64,000 nucleotides of DNA from Terriglobia bacterium (lineage in GTDB: Bacteria; Acidobacteriota; Terriglobia; Bryobacterales; Bryobacteraceae): NCBI GenBank assembly GCA_020073445.1, contig JAIQFE010000029.1, forward strand, positions 1-64,000, given 5' to 3'. The position numbers were made by a program, and so were the translations under genes. Positions 8,666 through 17,426 of this stretch are shown here, in pieces (position 1 is the first letter of the stretch; every line of letters starts with the position of its first letter). The notes beneath the pieces were generated by a model. It was given only the letters and a program-made list of their open reading frames with translations, was not told where the DNA came from and searched no databases.

Positions 8666-9732
8666 TGTCCCGCGAAGCCGAACGCCTTGAAGCTGGTGAC
8701 GAACTGAATCGTGGCTCCGTGATCCGTGGTCGAGCCTGAATAGGGTTCGCAGATGTAGCCGACCTTCAGAACCTGATTTGCGGTGGGACGAAAACCAGCG
8801 GCGACTTCGTAGGATGCGGAGCCAGGATATGCGAGCGGATGGTTGTAGCCGGCTCGTACAGCCGCATACCAGCGCGGATTCAACACACGACGCACTTCCG
8901 CGTACCCGGTCTGCACGTTGTAAGTGGGAATCGCCTTATACGTCATCTGAAAGTGTGCCATCTCTCCGTACACGTTCCAGGGACCGCGTCCCCATTGAGC
9001 GTCGAGACCATAGCCGGTGGCCGGCAATTCGCGTGGGGGCGCTTCGCCCCGAAAATAGTAAGGATAGTTCCGGTCGAGATACGGACCACGATAAGCGGAC
9101 ACGCCAATCCGGAATCCTTGGCGGATGGTGTAACCGACACCCCCAGCCCAGTTCGCATACTGGTCTTTATCGAACACGCTACGCGGATTCGCCGGCGAGG
9201 AATTGGTGAACTGGGCGCGCATATCGAAGGGCCCGACGGTTCCGTCCACTTGCGCACCCGCCATACCCGCGATGGCGACCCCGCCCCCATAGTAGCCGTA
9301 ACCGGCCGGCACGTCCGTAAGCGGGTTAGCCGCCGGGTCGTAGCGCAGAAGGAACGAGCCGAAGGCCGAAGTGAGCTGGCCCACGCGCACCACTAGCGAG
9401 CCTTTTCCCCAGAACTGGGAATAACTGATGTTGGCGTTCAGAATATTGGTCTTCACGCCGTAGCCCTGGGTGTCGAACTCTTCCGGGAAATACGGCCGCG
9501 AATGAACCTGGATAGCACCCGAGACAGCCCAGTGCGAGTCGAGCTTCCAGGTGGGATAGAGCAGCGCTTGGAATCCGCCGGTCATGGCCGAGCCGTCGCG
9601 GGGGGACTCGGTCAGCTCATGGGAGTACATGGACTGCGCGCTGACGGTCGACCGCAGCTCGAATCCCGACTCGGCTTCCTGCCCCCAAAGCGCCACCGCC
9701 AGTCCGCCCAGGAATAGAACTTTGATTCTCAT
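8662..9732 (-). CDS. Outer-membrane beta-barrel (porin-like) protein
   Basis: This 356-residue protein has a signal peptide (MRIKVLFLGGLAVALWGQ) and then alternating amphipathic strands rich in Tyr, Gly and aromatic residues (YYGGGVAIAGMAGAQVDGTV, GVGYTIRQGFRIGVSAY), typical of outer-membrane barrels. It does not end in the usual terminal Phe but in FGFAGH. The start codon overlaps the stop of the HD-GYP gene upstream by 4 bases (ATGA), so its synthesis is coupled to that receptor. The operon order cupredoxin, HD-GYP, barrel suggests a shared envelope function. Substrate is unknown; an uncharacterised porin-fold protein is the safest label. Confidence 0.75.
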   Translation of the reverse strand: MRIKVLFLGGLAVALWGQEAESGFELRSTVSAQSMYSHELTESPRDGSAMTGGFQALLYPTWKLDSHWAVSGAIQVHSRPYFPEEFDTQGYGVKTNILNANISYSQFWGKGSLVVRVGQLTSAFGSFLLRYDPAANPLTDVPAGYGYYGGGVAIAGMAGAQVDGTVGPFDMRAQFTNSSPANPRSVFDKDQYANWAGGVGYTIRQGFRIGVSAYRGPYLDRNYPYYFRGEAPPRELPATGYGLDAQWGRGPWNVYGEMAHFQMTYKAIPTYNVQTGYAEVRRVLNPRWYAAVRAGYNHPLAYPGSASYEVAAGFRPTANQVLKVGYICEPYSGSTTDHGATIQFVTSFKAFGFAGH

Positions 9733-11435
9733 ACGCGGCGTTCCTCCATCGGGGCCAGGTCCGCTGACGAGCTTCCCAAACGCATGGCCGCAGCCAGGTG
9801 ATGAAGCGAATCCCGGACCGGCTGTTCATCGCTACCCGGGCGTTGGACGATGTCGCCCAGAGTGAGGAAGGCCTGCACCGCGGTGACGTCGAACTGCGTT
9901 CCGGCATGCTTTTCGAGAATGCGGATGGCGTCGTCATGCCGCATGCCGCGACGATACGGACGGTTCGAGGTCATGGCATCGTAGGCATCGGCGACTTTTA
10001 CTATGCGCGCGATAAGCGGCGTCTCTTCGGCTTTCAGGCCCAGCGGGTATCCGGAGCCGTCCCAGTTTTCGTGATGCAGTTCCACCACCGGAAGATATGC
10101 CTCGAATCCGTGCACGCATTCCAAAATCTTCTTGCCGATGACGGGGTGCTGCCGGATCAGCGCCTCCTCCTCGGCCGTGAGCCTTTCCTGCTTCTGCAAC
10201 ACGGCGTCGGAGATTCCGATCTTGCCGATATCGTGCAGCAGCGCGCCCACGCGGATGAGTTCATGCTCCCGATGCTCGACGTTCATCGCCCGGGCGATGG
10301 CGCAAGAGTACTCGCTTACGCGCACGCTGTGGCCAGCGGTGTAGGGATCGCGGGCATCGAGCGCGCTAGCGAGCGAGCTTACAAATTCGACGTAGGCCCG
10401 CACCAGCCGGTCCTGGCCCTCGCGAATGGAGGTGGCGGCATGGTTGAAGCTGTCGGTGAGTTCCAGAATTTCACGAACGCCCCCCTGACTGGCGGGAAAC
10501 TCCGGCAGAACTCCTGTCTTGCTGCTCTCGCGCAAACGGGCCACCACTGCGGCGAGCGGCTGAACGATCGACCTGGAAGAGAACGCTCCCAAGGCGATCG
10601 CGACCACCAAGGAGATCAATCCGGCGCTCAAGAACATGCGCTGAAGCACAACCTGCACGGGCGCCGCGGCGGCGTCCAGGCTGCGCAGACTTCTGAGCGT
10701 AAACCCGTCGTCGGACCCCTGCGCGGAAGAACTATCCAGCGGCACCGACAGATACGTTTCACCGCCGATTCGCAGCTCGCACTCGGCCTCGGGCGCGCAC
10801 TTCTGCAGCGCGGCTTCCGCCTCGGATTTGTTCGCGCCGGGCGTGGATAGAGCCGCCACAGTTCCGCCGTGCAGCAGCACCGCCGGCATCCCGACACCGG
10901 CCAGATCGAAACGCTCCCCCACCGCGAGAGCGCCGACCCGCTCCTGTCCCTGGGCGATCGCCACCGAGGTTACACGGAAGATCCCGCCCTGGGTGGAAAA
11001 GAAACCCTGTGCCGGCATGCGCAGCGATTCCGTATCCAGAGCGGCGAATCCTTCCTTGCTCCGCATGACGCCGGCAAGCGGTTCTCCGGAGGACCCCGAC
11101 ACGGCCAGAAAATCGAATCCCATGGTGTCGCAGATTTCGCTGAGCTGATCCTCCACCGTGCGCCGCGCTGCGGCTCTGGCGCTGCGTTCGGTGGCGAGCA
11201 ACTGCAATCCGGCTTTCAGGGCGGGGTTTTCCGCGGCCACGCGCAGAACGCGCGAGTTACGAGATTCACTCTGCTCGCGCTCTCGCACAAGGGTGACCTG
11301 GTTATCGCGCACCGAGGTCCGCAGAGCTTCACGCACGGCGGAAAGCGCCGCGGTTCGCACGGCCCAGAAGCTGCCCGCGAGGAGCGCCGCAAAGGGCAAG
11401 AACGACCACAGAAACGCTCGCGTGGCGAATCTCAT
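9729..11435 (-). CDS. Membrane HD-GYP cyclic-di-GMP phosphodiesterase with periplasmic sensor
   Basis: The 568-residue receptor hydrolyses cyclic di-GMP. The sequence shows a first transmembrane helix at about residues 9-31, a periplasmic sensor of about 235 residues, a second helix (LISLVVAIALGAF), a HAMP linker and a C-terminal HD-GYP domain. The catalytic signatures are intact: HSVRVSEYS, LLHDIGKIGI, a conserved HP, the HHENWDGSGYP motif and ADAYDAMTSNRPYR. It starts 3 bases after the cupredoxin gene and overlaps the porin gene by 4 bases. The likely role is sensing a periplasmic or redox/metal signal and lowering c-di-GMP; the ligand is not evident. Confidence 0.92.
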   Translation of the reverse strand: MRFATRAFLWSFLPFAALLAGSFWAVRTAALSAVREALRTSVRDNQVTLVREREQSESRNSRVLRVAAENPALKAGLQLLATERSARAAARRTVEDQLSEICDTMGFDFLAVSGSSGEPLAGVMRSKEGFAALDTESLRMPAQGFFSTQGGIFRVTSVAIAQGQERVGALAVGERFDLAGVGMPAVLLHGGTVAALSTPGANKSEAEAALQKCAPEAECELRIGGETYLSVPLDSSSAQGSDDGFTLRSLRSLDAAAAPVQVVLQRMFLSAGLISLVVAIALGAFSSRSIVQPLAAVVARLRESSKTGVLPEFPASQGGVREILELTDSFNHAATSIREGQDRLVRAYVEFVSSLASALDARDPYTAGHSVRVSEYSCAIARAMNVEHREHELIRVGALLHDIGKIGISDAVLQKQERLTAEEEALIRQHPVIGKKILECVHGFEAYLPVVELHHENWDGSGYPLGLKAEETPLIARIVKVADAYDAMTSNRPYRRGMRHDDAIRILEKHAGTQFDVTAVQAFLTLGDIVQRPGSDEQPVRDSLHHLAAAMRLGSSSADLAPMEERRV

Positions 11436-11438
11436 GCT

Positions 11439-12197
11439 TTAGTGACCCGCGTGATGTTCGGCGTGCAGATCCGGGTGCTGGTCCGGATGAATGTCGGATT
11501 CGCCCGCAGCCAGTTCCGCCAAGGGCACGAAGAAATTCACCTCTGCATCGTGTCCGGCTGTGACTTCGATGGTCTTGCGGAAGGTTCCGCCGGTCTTGTG
11601 CCAGGCCACCACCGTGTATTTTCCAGGCGGAACGCTAGGCAAAGTGTACTGGCCGCTGGCATCCACGCGAACGCCCCACTGGTTGGGCGTCACGATGATG
11701 GTGCCGGTCATGTTCGGATGCAGGTGGCAGTAGACCGCGACGATCCCCGGCTTGGGAAAGGTCACCATCCGGGTCTGGCCCTTCGAATAGTTGCCGAGAT
11801 CGAAGCTCTTGGCCTTGGACAGCGAGAACACGTTATGAAAGATGGGATCGAAGTTGGGGAAGGAGACCGACGCACCTGCGGGTATCACGACCAAGTCGGG
11901 AGAAAACCGGCGGTTTTGCTGTTGCATCTCCGCGGGCATCGGTTCAGCGGCGACCGATCCGGACCCGCCTTCCAGATAAACCACGACGTGAGAGCGTTCA
12001 TAGTCCAGGGCGTTTTCGCGTGTATCCGCTTCCAGTGCGACCGGCGAACCCCGCTGGTAGAGTCCGGCAGCCGGAGTCACGTTGCGGGGCGTGAGCTTGC
12101 GCTGGATCGTAATAATCCCGCGCACGTCCGCGCCTGACGCAGAACCGGTCAGGGCCACTAAGCCCACGACGATTGCGCGGAGTGTACTCCTAGACAT
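11439..12197 (-). CDS. Periplasmic cupredoxin with His-rich tail
   Basis: The 252-residue exported protein (signal peptide to about residue 22) has a blue-copper fold. His121 in FHNVFS, Cys157, His160 and Met163 in YCHLHPNM make a complete type 1 copper site. After it comes a short carboxypeptidase-regulatory-like sandwich (GQYTLPSVPPGKYTVVAWH). The C-terminus ends with HPDQHPDLHAEHHAGH, a probable metal-binding tail with six histidines. Such proteins are often annotated as methylamine-utilisation or plastocyanin-like. It is the first gene of an operon with the HD-GYP receptor and the barrel protein, so it could be an electron carrier or a copper sensor for them; that link is inference. Confidence 0.85.
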   Translation of the reverse strand: MSRSTLRAIVVGLVALTGSASGADVRGIITIQRKLTPRNVTPAAGLYQRGSPVALEADTRENALDYERSHVVVYLEGGSGSVAAEPMPAEMQQQNRRFSPDLVVIPAGASVSFPNFDPIFHNVFSLSKAKSFDLGNYSKGQTRMVTFPKPGIVAVYCHLHPNMTGTIIVTPNQWGVRVDASGQYTLPSVPPGKYTVVAWHKTGGTFRKTIEVTAGHDAEVNFFVPLAELAAGESDIHPDQHPDLHAEHHAGH

Positions 12198-12364
12198 CTA
12201 TACGGCTATCGGCATCCGTATCACGCGGTTGCGATAAGGCATTCCTCTTAATCCGCCCTTCAGTTTCCCCGTATTCACCCAGTTCATGCGCCAAAGCCCG
12301 AATTTGTGATCGGATTGTGACTTTGCTTTGTGGGGGTTACGACCGTCGGGGGCCGGACCCGGGA

Positions 12365-12411
12365 CTTGTATGCAAGGATTACAAGAGGCCCATCAGATTT
12401 TGTGAAAATCT
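12365..12411. promoter_or_regulatory. Two inverted repeats in the divergent intergenic region
   Basis: The 290-base gap between the cupredoxin operon (minus) and the adaptor operon (plus) holds no gene. It carries two dyads: CTTGTA at 12365-12370 paired with TACAAG at 12380-12385, and AGATTTT (12395-12401) paired with AAAATCT (12405-12411) across a 3-base centre. They lie 77 to 120 bases before the GTG at 12488 and are AT-rich against the surroundings. They are candidate operators; no regulator gene is adjacent. Confidence 0.4.
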
Positions 12412-12487
12412 ATCAACTAATTCCTGGAGTCCGCCGTCTAATCTCCAAGGCCATTTGGCTTCCAAGCCCCTATGAAGAGGAGGGTTT

Positions 12488-13528
12488 GTGCGAAGATTCG
12501 CGTTCCTGATGTTGGCGGCGGTGTCAGCAATAGCGATAATCTCGTGCGAACGCGCGACTCCTAGCAGCACAACCAGTGCTCCGGGGACCGTATCGGCCGC
12601 GGGGCCCTCGCATGACCAGCCGCACGGGCAGCGCGAGATCCGGCTGACTGGAACAGTGGAAGCGATTCATTCCTCGAAAGTTATCGTTCCCCAGACCTTG
12701 GGCCAGGGCGGACAGCTGACGCTCACGCACTTGATCCCTAATGGCTCGAAAGTGCAGCAAGGGGATTTGATTGCCGAGTTCGATCCTACCCAGCAAATCG
12801 ACAACGCCCTGGCGGCGAAAGGCAGGTACGAAGACCTGAACCACCAGGTGGAACAGAAAGCCGCGCAAAATCATGCGGATCACGAACGGCGAATTTCCGA
12901 TCTTACCCAGGCCCAAGGCGACCTCAGCAAGTCGCAACTCGAGCTGCAAAAAGCTCCCATCCTGGCCGAAATCGCCAGGCTGGAGAACGAGGTCAAAGCG
13001 GACATCGCACGCGAGCACGTCGCCAGCCTGACCAAATCCATCGTCTCTCACGACCAAGCCGACGCCGCGGCGCTGCGGATCCTGGAATTGCAGCGCGACC
13101 GGCAGAAAGTGAATCTTGAGCGGACTCAGATCAATATCGACCGGATGCAGGTACACGCGCCGATCGCGGGTATGGTGGCGCAGCAGAATGTGTGGCGCGG
13201 GAATTCTAACGGCCACGCACAGGAAGGCGATCAGTTGTATCGCGGCCAGGCGCTGGTCAGCATCTTCGATCCTTCCCAAATGCTGGTCCGCTGCTCGGTC
13301 GGCGAGCCGGATGGCGCCGCATTGACCCCGGGAACGCGCGCCACAGTTTATTTCGACGCGTATCCTGACCTGGCGCTTCCGGCGCATTTCGAGTTCGCCA
13401 GCCCCATGGCGTCATCGGCGCTTGGCAGCCCGGTGAAGACGTTCTCGGCGGTTTTCAGGCTGGACAAGACCGATCCCCGCTTGACGCCGGACCTTTCTGC
13501 GGCCGTGGTACTGGAACCGGCAAAATGA
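12488..13528 (+). CDS. HlyD-family efflux adaptor, lipoprotein
   Basis: This is a 346-residue periplasmic membrane-fusion protein with a lipoprotein signal (FLMLAAVSAIAIISC, lipid on the Cys). Beta-barrel and lipoyl half-motifs (GTVEAIHSSKVIVP and VHAPIAGMVAQQNVWRG) flank a long coiled coil made of Gln/Glu/Lys-rich heptads (EQKAAQNHADHERRISDL). Start is GTG, with a strong GAGGAGGG four bases upstream. It is the first of three successive adaptors and a MacB-type permease, each overlapping the next by four bases. It should bridge an inner-membrane transporter to an outer-membrane channel, but neither an ATPase nor a TolC gene is present here. Confidence 0.9.
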   Translation: MRRFAFLMLAAVSAIAIISCERATPSSTTSAPGTVSAAGPSHDQPHGQREIRLTGTVEAIHSSKVIVPQTLGQGGQLTLTHLIPNGSKVQQGDLIAEFDPTQQIDNALAAKGRYEDLNHQVEQKAAQNHADHERRISDLTQAQGDLSKSQLELQKAPILAEIARLENEVKADIAREHVASLTKSIVSHDQADAAALRILELQRDRQKVNLERTQINIDRMQVHAPIAGMVAQQNVWRGNSNGHAQEGDQLYRGQALVSIFDPSQMLVRCSVGEPDGAALTPGTRATVYFDAYPDLALPAHFEFASPMASSALGSPVKTFSAVFRLDKTDPRLTPDLSAAVVLEPAK

Positions 13529-14775
13529 ACGCGTTCGGGAAGAGCATTCGCGCGTTGCTATGGCTGGCCGGCGTGGCCGCGCTGGGCGCCGCAGGCTGGG
13601 TCGGCGTCAACAAATATCGTGCGACTCCGACGGCCGGCGAATTGCCTGTGGCGCAGGCCCGCGAAGGGGAGTTTCTTGCCATCATTCGCTGCCGGGGCGA
13701 GTTGAGGGCCGGGCGATCGGCGCAAATCTACGCACCCGTGGTTCCGAATCTGCGTATCGCCTGGATGGCGGGCAGCGGCGAATTCGTGCAGGAAGGCGCT
13801 CCGGTGATCCGCTTTGACTCGAGCACTGTCGCGCAGCAACTGGTACAGAAGCAGGCGCAGCTCGCGCAGGCCCAGGCCCAGCTCGATCAGGAAATCGCGC
13901 AAGTCCGCATCGACTCGGATAAGGACCAGAGCGATCTGGTGGACTCGCGTTACAACGTGGATAAATCGCGCTTGGGCACCGCCGCGAATGAATTTGTCGG
14001 GCGGCTCCAGGCCGAGGAGGCGCGCATCGACTTGGGTGTAGCCGAGCAAAAACTCAAAGTCCAGGAAGCGGCCATGGCATCGCACGCCGCGACCAACGCT
14101 TCGCGCATGGCGTCGCTGACCCGCCAGCGCGATCAGGCCAAGGCCGATGTGGAGGTAACCCAAAGGCGCATGGCGCAGATGGAAATCAAGGCTCCTCTCG
14201 GCGGCGTGGTCGTGTTCGTTTCCAATTACAACCAGGGTCCACTCAACGCCAAGCCGTTCAAGGTCGGCGACAATGTGTATTCCGGAATGAACCTGGCGGA
14301 AATTCCCGACATGAGCTCGCTGGCAATGGACGCCAAGGTGGAGGAAATCGACCGGGGGCGCATCGCAGTGGGGAAAGACGTGCGAGTGCGCGTAGATGCC
14401 CTGCCTGAGCTGCAGATTCCGACCAAGATCACGCAGATTTCGCCTCTGGCGGAACTGAGCACCGACTATCCTCCTACGCGAAGTTTTCGCGCTTACGCGG
14501 CGCTGCAGACTCCCGATCCGCGGCTGCGCCCGGGGATGAACGGCGGCATGGACATCGTGATCGACCGCCTTCCGAAAGCCATCAGCGTTCCGGCCAAGGC
14601 GGTGTTCACGCGAGACGGAAAACCCGTTGTGTTCGTGGCGGAGCGCGGAGCGTACCGGCCCGTTGTGGTCCAGTTATTGGCGCGCAATCCAGATGAAGTA
14701 GCGGTCTCCGGCATTCCGGGGAACTCCATGGTGGCTCTGGCGGATCCTGAAAAGAAAGACGCCAAGAAACAATGA
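13525..14775 (+). CDS. HlyD-family efflux adaptor (second)
   Basis: The 416-residue adaptor starts with an uncleaved-type membrane anchor (LLWLAGVAALGAAGWVGV). Then comes a first lipoyl/barrel portion (GEFLAIIRCRGELRAGRSA), a coiled-coil hairpin with repeated AQAQAQL heptads around residues 105-215, a second lipoyl half (MEIKAPLGGVVVFVSNYN) and a C-terminal beta-barrel and membrane-proximal domain. It overlaps the stop of the preceding gene by 4 bases (ATGA). It shares the segment IPDMS with the third adaptor in the same position, suggesting that these two arose by duplication. Its transported substrate is unknown. Confidence 0.9.
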   Translation: MNAFGKSIRALLWLAGVAALGAAGWVGVNKYRATPTAGELPVAQAREGEFLAIIRCRGELRAGRSAQIYAPVVPNLRIAWMAGSGEFVQEGAPVIRFDSSTVAQQLVQKQAQLAQAQAQLDQEIAQVRIDSDKDQSDLVDSRYNVDKSRLGTAANEFVGRLQAEEARIDLGVAEQKLKVQEAAMASHAATNASRMASLTRQRDQAKADVEVTQRRMAQMEIKAPLGGVVVFVSNYNQGPLNAKPFKVGDNVYSGMNLAEIPDMSSLAMDAKVEEIDRGRIAVGKDVRVRVDALPELQIPTKITQISPLAELSTDYPPTRSFRAYAALQTPDPRLRPGMNGGMDIVIDRLPKAISVPAKAVFTRDGKPVVFVAERGAYRPVVVQLLARNPDEVAVSGIPGNSMVALADPEKKDAKKQ

Positions 14776-16052
14776 AGAAGGCGATTCTTATTTCCGCATT
14801 GGTGATCGTGGTCCTGGCGGCGCTGGCCTGGGGCGGCATGCGCGTGATCCAACTGACGGCTCCCGAAGACCGCAATGAGATTCCGAGTACGCGCGTGCGG
14901 AAAGGCAAGGTCACTATCTCCGTTTCGGCGCGCGGGGAACTGCAAGGCGGCAACTCCGAAGTGCTCACGGCTCCCATGGTGGGCGGCGATCTCCCGATCA
15001 CATCGCTCAAGGAACCCGGCGAGATGGTGAAGCCTGGCGACGTGGTAGTGGAGTTCGATACCACAGCGCAGGAATACAATCTGCGCGAGGCCCAGGCCGA
15101 TCTGGCGGAAGCCGAGCAGCAGGTGATCAAAGCGGAAGCCGACGCGCAGGCATCGCTCGAAGAAGCGCACTATCAGACGCTTTCGACGGCGGCAGACGTG
15201 AAGATCGCGGCGCTGGAGGTCCGCAAGAACCCTACTTTGGCGGCCGTTCCGGCTCGCCAGAACGAAATCGCGCTGGACGCCGCCAAGAACAAGCAGGCCC
15301 AGGCCGAGAAGGATTTCACCAACAAGAAGGCGACGGCCGGGGCGGGAGTCGCCATCCAGAAAGCGGCCGTCGAGAAATCGCGCGTGCTGGCGGAGCAAGC
15401 CCAGAAGCAGATCGACAGCATGACTCTCAAGGCCAAGACAGGGGGCTACGTGGCCATCCAACAGAACAGCAATCAGAACACGCTGTACTACGGGCAGCAG
15501 TTGCCCGATTTCCAGGTCGGCGACGCTGCGCGTTCGGGTCAGGCGGTCGCGCAGATTCCCGACATGAGCAATTGGGAGGTGAGCGCCAGCATCCCCGAAC
15601 TCGACCGCGGCCACCTGAGTCCGGGACAGAAGGTTTCCATTCGCGCGGCGGCGATCCCAGGGCGCGAGTTCCGCGGGCACGTCAAGAGTCTCGGCGGCAC
15701 ATCAGGCTCTGCGTGGGACCGGCGTTTCGAATGCCGCATCGCGTTGGATGAAACTGGCCCGGAGCTGCGGCCCGGCATGACGTCCAACATCCAGATCACG
15801 GTGGAAGCGCTGGACGACGTCCTGTGGATCCCCTCACAAGCTCTGTTTGAAAGCGACGGACGCGCCTTCGTGTACCTGCGCACGCCGCAAGGCTTCGTCA
15901 CGCGGGACGTAGAACTGGTGCGACGCAGCGAAAGCCAGGCGGTGATCACAGGCATCGCGGAGGGCGATCAGGTAGCGCTGTCCAATCCCGATCAGAACAA
16001 AGCCACCAAAGCTGGGGATTCCGGCGGGGTGATGAAGGCGCTTACCAAGTGA
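14772..16052 (+). CDS. HlyD/MacA-family efflux adaptor (third)
   Basis: The 426-residue protein has an N-terminal anchor (ILISALVIVVLAALAWGGM), a barrel and lipoyl region (GKVTISVSARGELQGGNSE), an Ala/Glu/Gln-rich coiled coil at about residues 95-220, and a closing lipoyl half (MTLKAKTGGYVAIQQNS). A C-terminal barrel and membrane-proximal domain ends the protein. It begins in a 4-base overlap with the second adaptor and ends in a 4-base overlap with the permease. By order it is the adaptor most directly paired with the permease, as MacA is with MacB. The presence of three distinct adaptors in one operon is unusual. Confidence 0.9.
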   Translation: MKKAILISALVIVVLAALAWGGMRVIQLTAPEDRNEIPSTRVRKGKVTISVSARGELQGGNSEVLTAPMVGGDLPITSLKEPGEMVKPGDVVVEFDTTAQEYNLREAQADLAEAEQQVIKAEADAQASLEEAHYQTLSTAADVKIAALEVRKNPTLAAVPARQNEIALDAAKNKQAQAEKDFTNKKATAGAGVAIQKAAVEKSRVLAEQAQKQIDSMTLKAKTGGYVAIQQNSNQNTLYYGQQLPDFQVGDAARSGQAVAQIPDMSNWEVSASIPELDRGHLSPGQKVSIRAAAIPGREFRGHVKSLGGTSGSAWDRRFECRIALDETGPELRPGMTSNIQITVEALDDVLWIPSQALFESDGRAFVYLRTPQGFVTRDVELVRRSESQAVITGIAEGDQVALSNPDQNKATKAGDSGGVMKALTK

Positions 16053-17293
16053 TCCTGCTCTCCGATCTAGGCCAGGCGTTCGGGAACCTGCGGGCGCAGA
16101 AGACGCGCACCTTTCTTACTGCCGTCGGGATCGTGTTCGGCGTGGGTTCGGTGATCGGCATGATGGCGATCGGCGCGGGCGCGCGCGAAGAATCGCTGCG
16201 CTTCATCGAACAGCTGGGCGTTCGCAATATTCTGATCGATTCACGCCCGGCCATGAGCCAGGAAGAGCTGCAACAGCGGCGGCGTTCGTCGCCTGGCTTA
16301 TCGGAACGCGACGTCCGGATTCTGCGAGCCAACATCGACGCCGTCGAGCTGTTGTCGCCGCGGCGGACCCTGCATCCCGCGGCGGCCCTGCCGAAACCAT
16401 CCCGCGACATACCGGAACTGTACGGAGTCAGCCCGGCTTACAGCGCGATCCACAGCCTGCAATTTGCCGAGGGCCGGTTCTTCGACCAATCCGACGACGA
16501 CCGGAGCGCGCTGGTGTGCGTGCTGGGAGAAGGAGCGAAGGTGAACATGCTGGGCTACGACCCGGCGGTCGGAAAGTTCGTCAAGGTCAACGACACGTGG
16601 CTCGAAGTCGTGGGGGTATTGAAGGAACAGCTCATGGCCGGATCGCAGAGCAGCGGCGGAACCATGCAGGACGTCAACAACATCATTTACGTTCCCGCCA
16701 ACACCTTCCAATACCGTTACTGGGACCGCAGTGCGAATATGCGCGACGAACTGGACGGGGTCGAGCTACGGCTTCGCCCGGAGGCGGACAGCATCGAGGT
16801 AGCCAAGGTGGTGACCGCGGTGCTCAACTCCACGCATCACGACACTCAGGATTTCACCGTGACGATTCCGGCCGCGCTGCTCGCCCAGCAACAACGCACG
16901 CAGAAGATCTTCACGTACGTGATGGTGGCGATCGCGGCCATTTCCCTGCTGGTGGGCGGCATCGGGATTATGAATATCGTCCTGGCAACCGTGCTGGAGC
17001 GGACCCGGGAGATCGGCATCCGGCGGTCGGTGGGTGCGCGACGCTGGGATATCGTGCGGCAGTTCATGACCGAATCAGTGCTGATTTCCGCCGGCGGCGG
17101 CTTGCTGGGGATCGGGTTCGGATTCTTCCTGGCGTGGCTGATCGCGCGGACAGCGGAGTGGAAAACGATCGTGACCACGGTGTCGGTCGTGGTGGCGTTC
17201 GGAGTTTCGGTCGCCGTGGGTGTGCTATTCGGCGTATATCCGGCGGTGAAGGCGTCGCGTATTAATCCAATCGAAGCGCTGCGCTACGAATAG
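16049..17293 (+). CDS. MacB-type ABC transporter permease (no fused ATPase)
   Basis: The 414-residue protein has the MacB/FtsX arrangement: one transmembrane helix at residues 20-45, a large periplasmic MacB-PCD domain to about residue 285, and three C-terminal helices containing the FtsX motif (MVAIAAISLLVGGIGIMNIV and ERTREIGIRRSVGARR). Unlike E. coli MacB it lacks an N-terminal nucleotide-binding domain. No ATPase gene precedes or follows it. It starts with GTG inside the end of the third adaptor. It probably works with an ATPase encoded elsewhere, exporting a peptide, lipid or small molecule. Confidence 0.92.
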   Translation: MILLSDLGQAFGNLRAQKTRTFLTAVGIVFGVGSVIGMMAIGAGAREESLRFIEQLGVRNILIDSRPAMSQEELQQRRRSSPGLSERDVRILRANIDAVELLSPRRTLHPAAALPKPSRDIPELYGVSPAYSAIHSLQFAEGRFFDQSDDDRSALVCVLGEGAKVNMLGYDPAVGKFVKVNDTWLEVVGVLKEQLMAGSQSSGGTMQDVNNIIYVPANTFQYRYWDRSANMRDELDGVELRLRPEADSIEVAKVVTAVLNSTHHDTQDFTVTIPAALLAQQQRTQKIFTYVMVAIAAISLLVGGIGIMNIVLATVLERTREIGIRRSVGARRWDIVRQFMTESVLISAGGGLLGIGFGFFLAWLIARTAEWKTIVTTVSVVVAFGVSVAVGVLFGVYPAVKASRINPIEALRYE

Positions 17294-17311
17294 CAGGCGT
17301 GAGCGAACCGC

Positions 17312-17390
17312 GGGACAGGCAACTCTGTCCACTCCCACGCTGGCTCGCGAAGTCAAGAGCTTACTGGAGGGGACAGAGCAGCCTGTCCCC
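17312..17390. repeat. 79-base interspersed repeat, copy 1
   Basis: This non-coding segment begins GGGACAG and ends CTGTCCCC, so its ends are inverted copies of each other. A second copy of the same length lies at 27605-27683, differing at only about ten positions. Shared blocks include CTCTGTCCACTCCCA, GCTGGC, CGAAGT and TGGAGGGGACAGAG. It follows the stop of the MacB-type permease by 19 bases and could fold into a hairpin that also ends transcription. Confidence 0.75.
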
Positions 17391-17426
17391 ACGCGTCTTC
17401 GTTATTATTAAGAAGTGACGGGCAGA

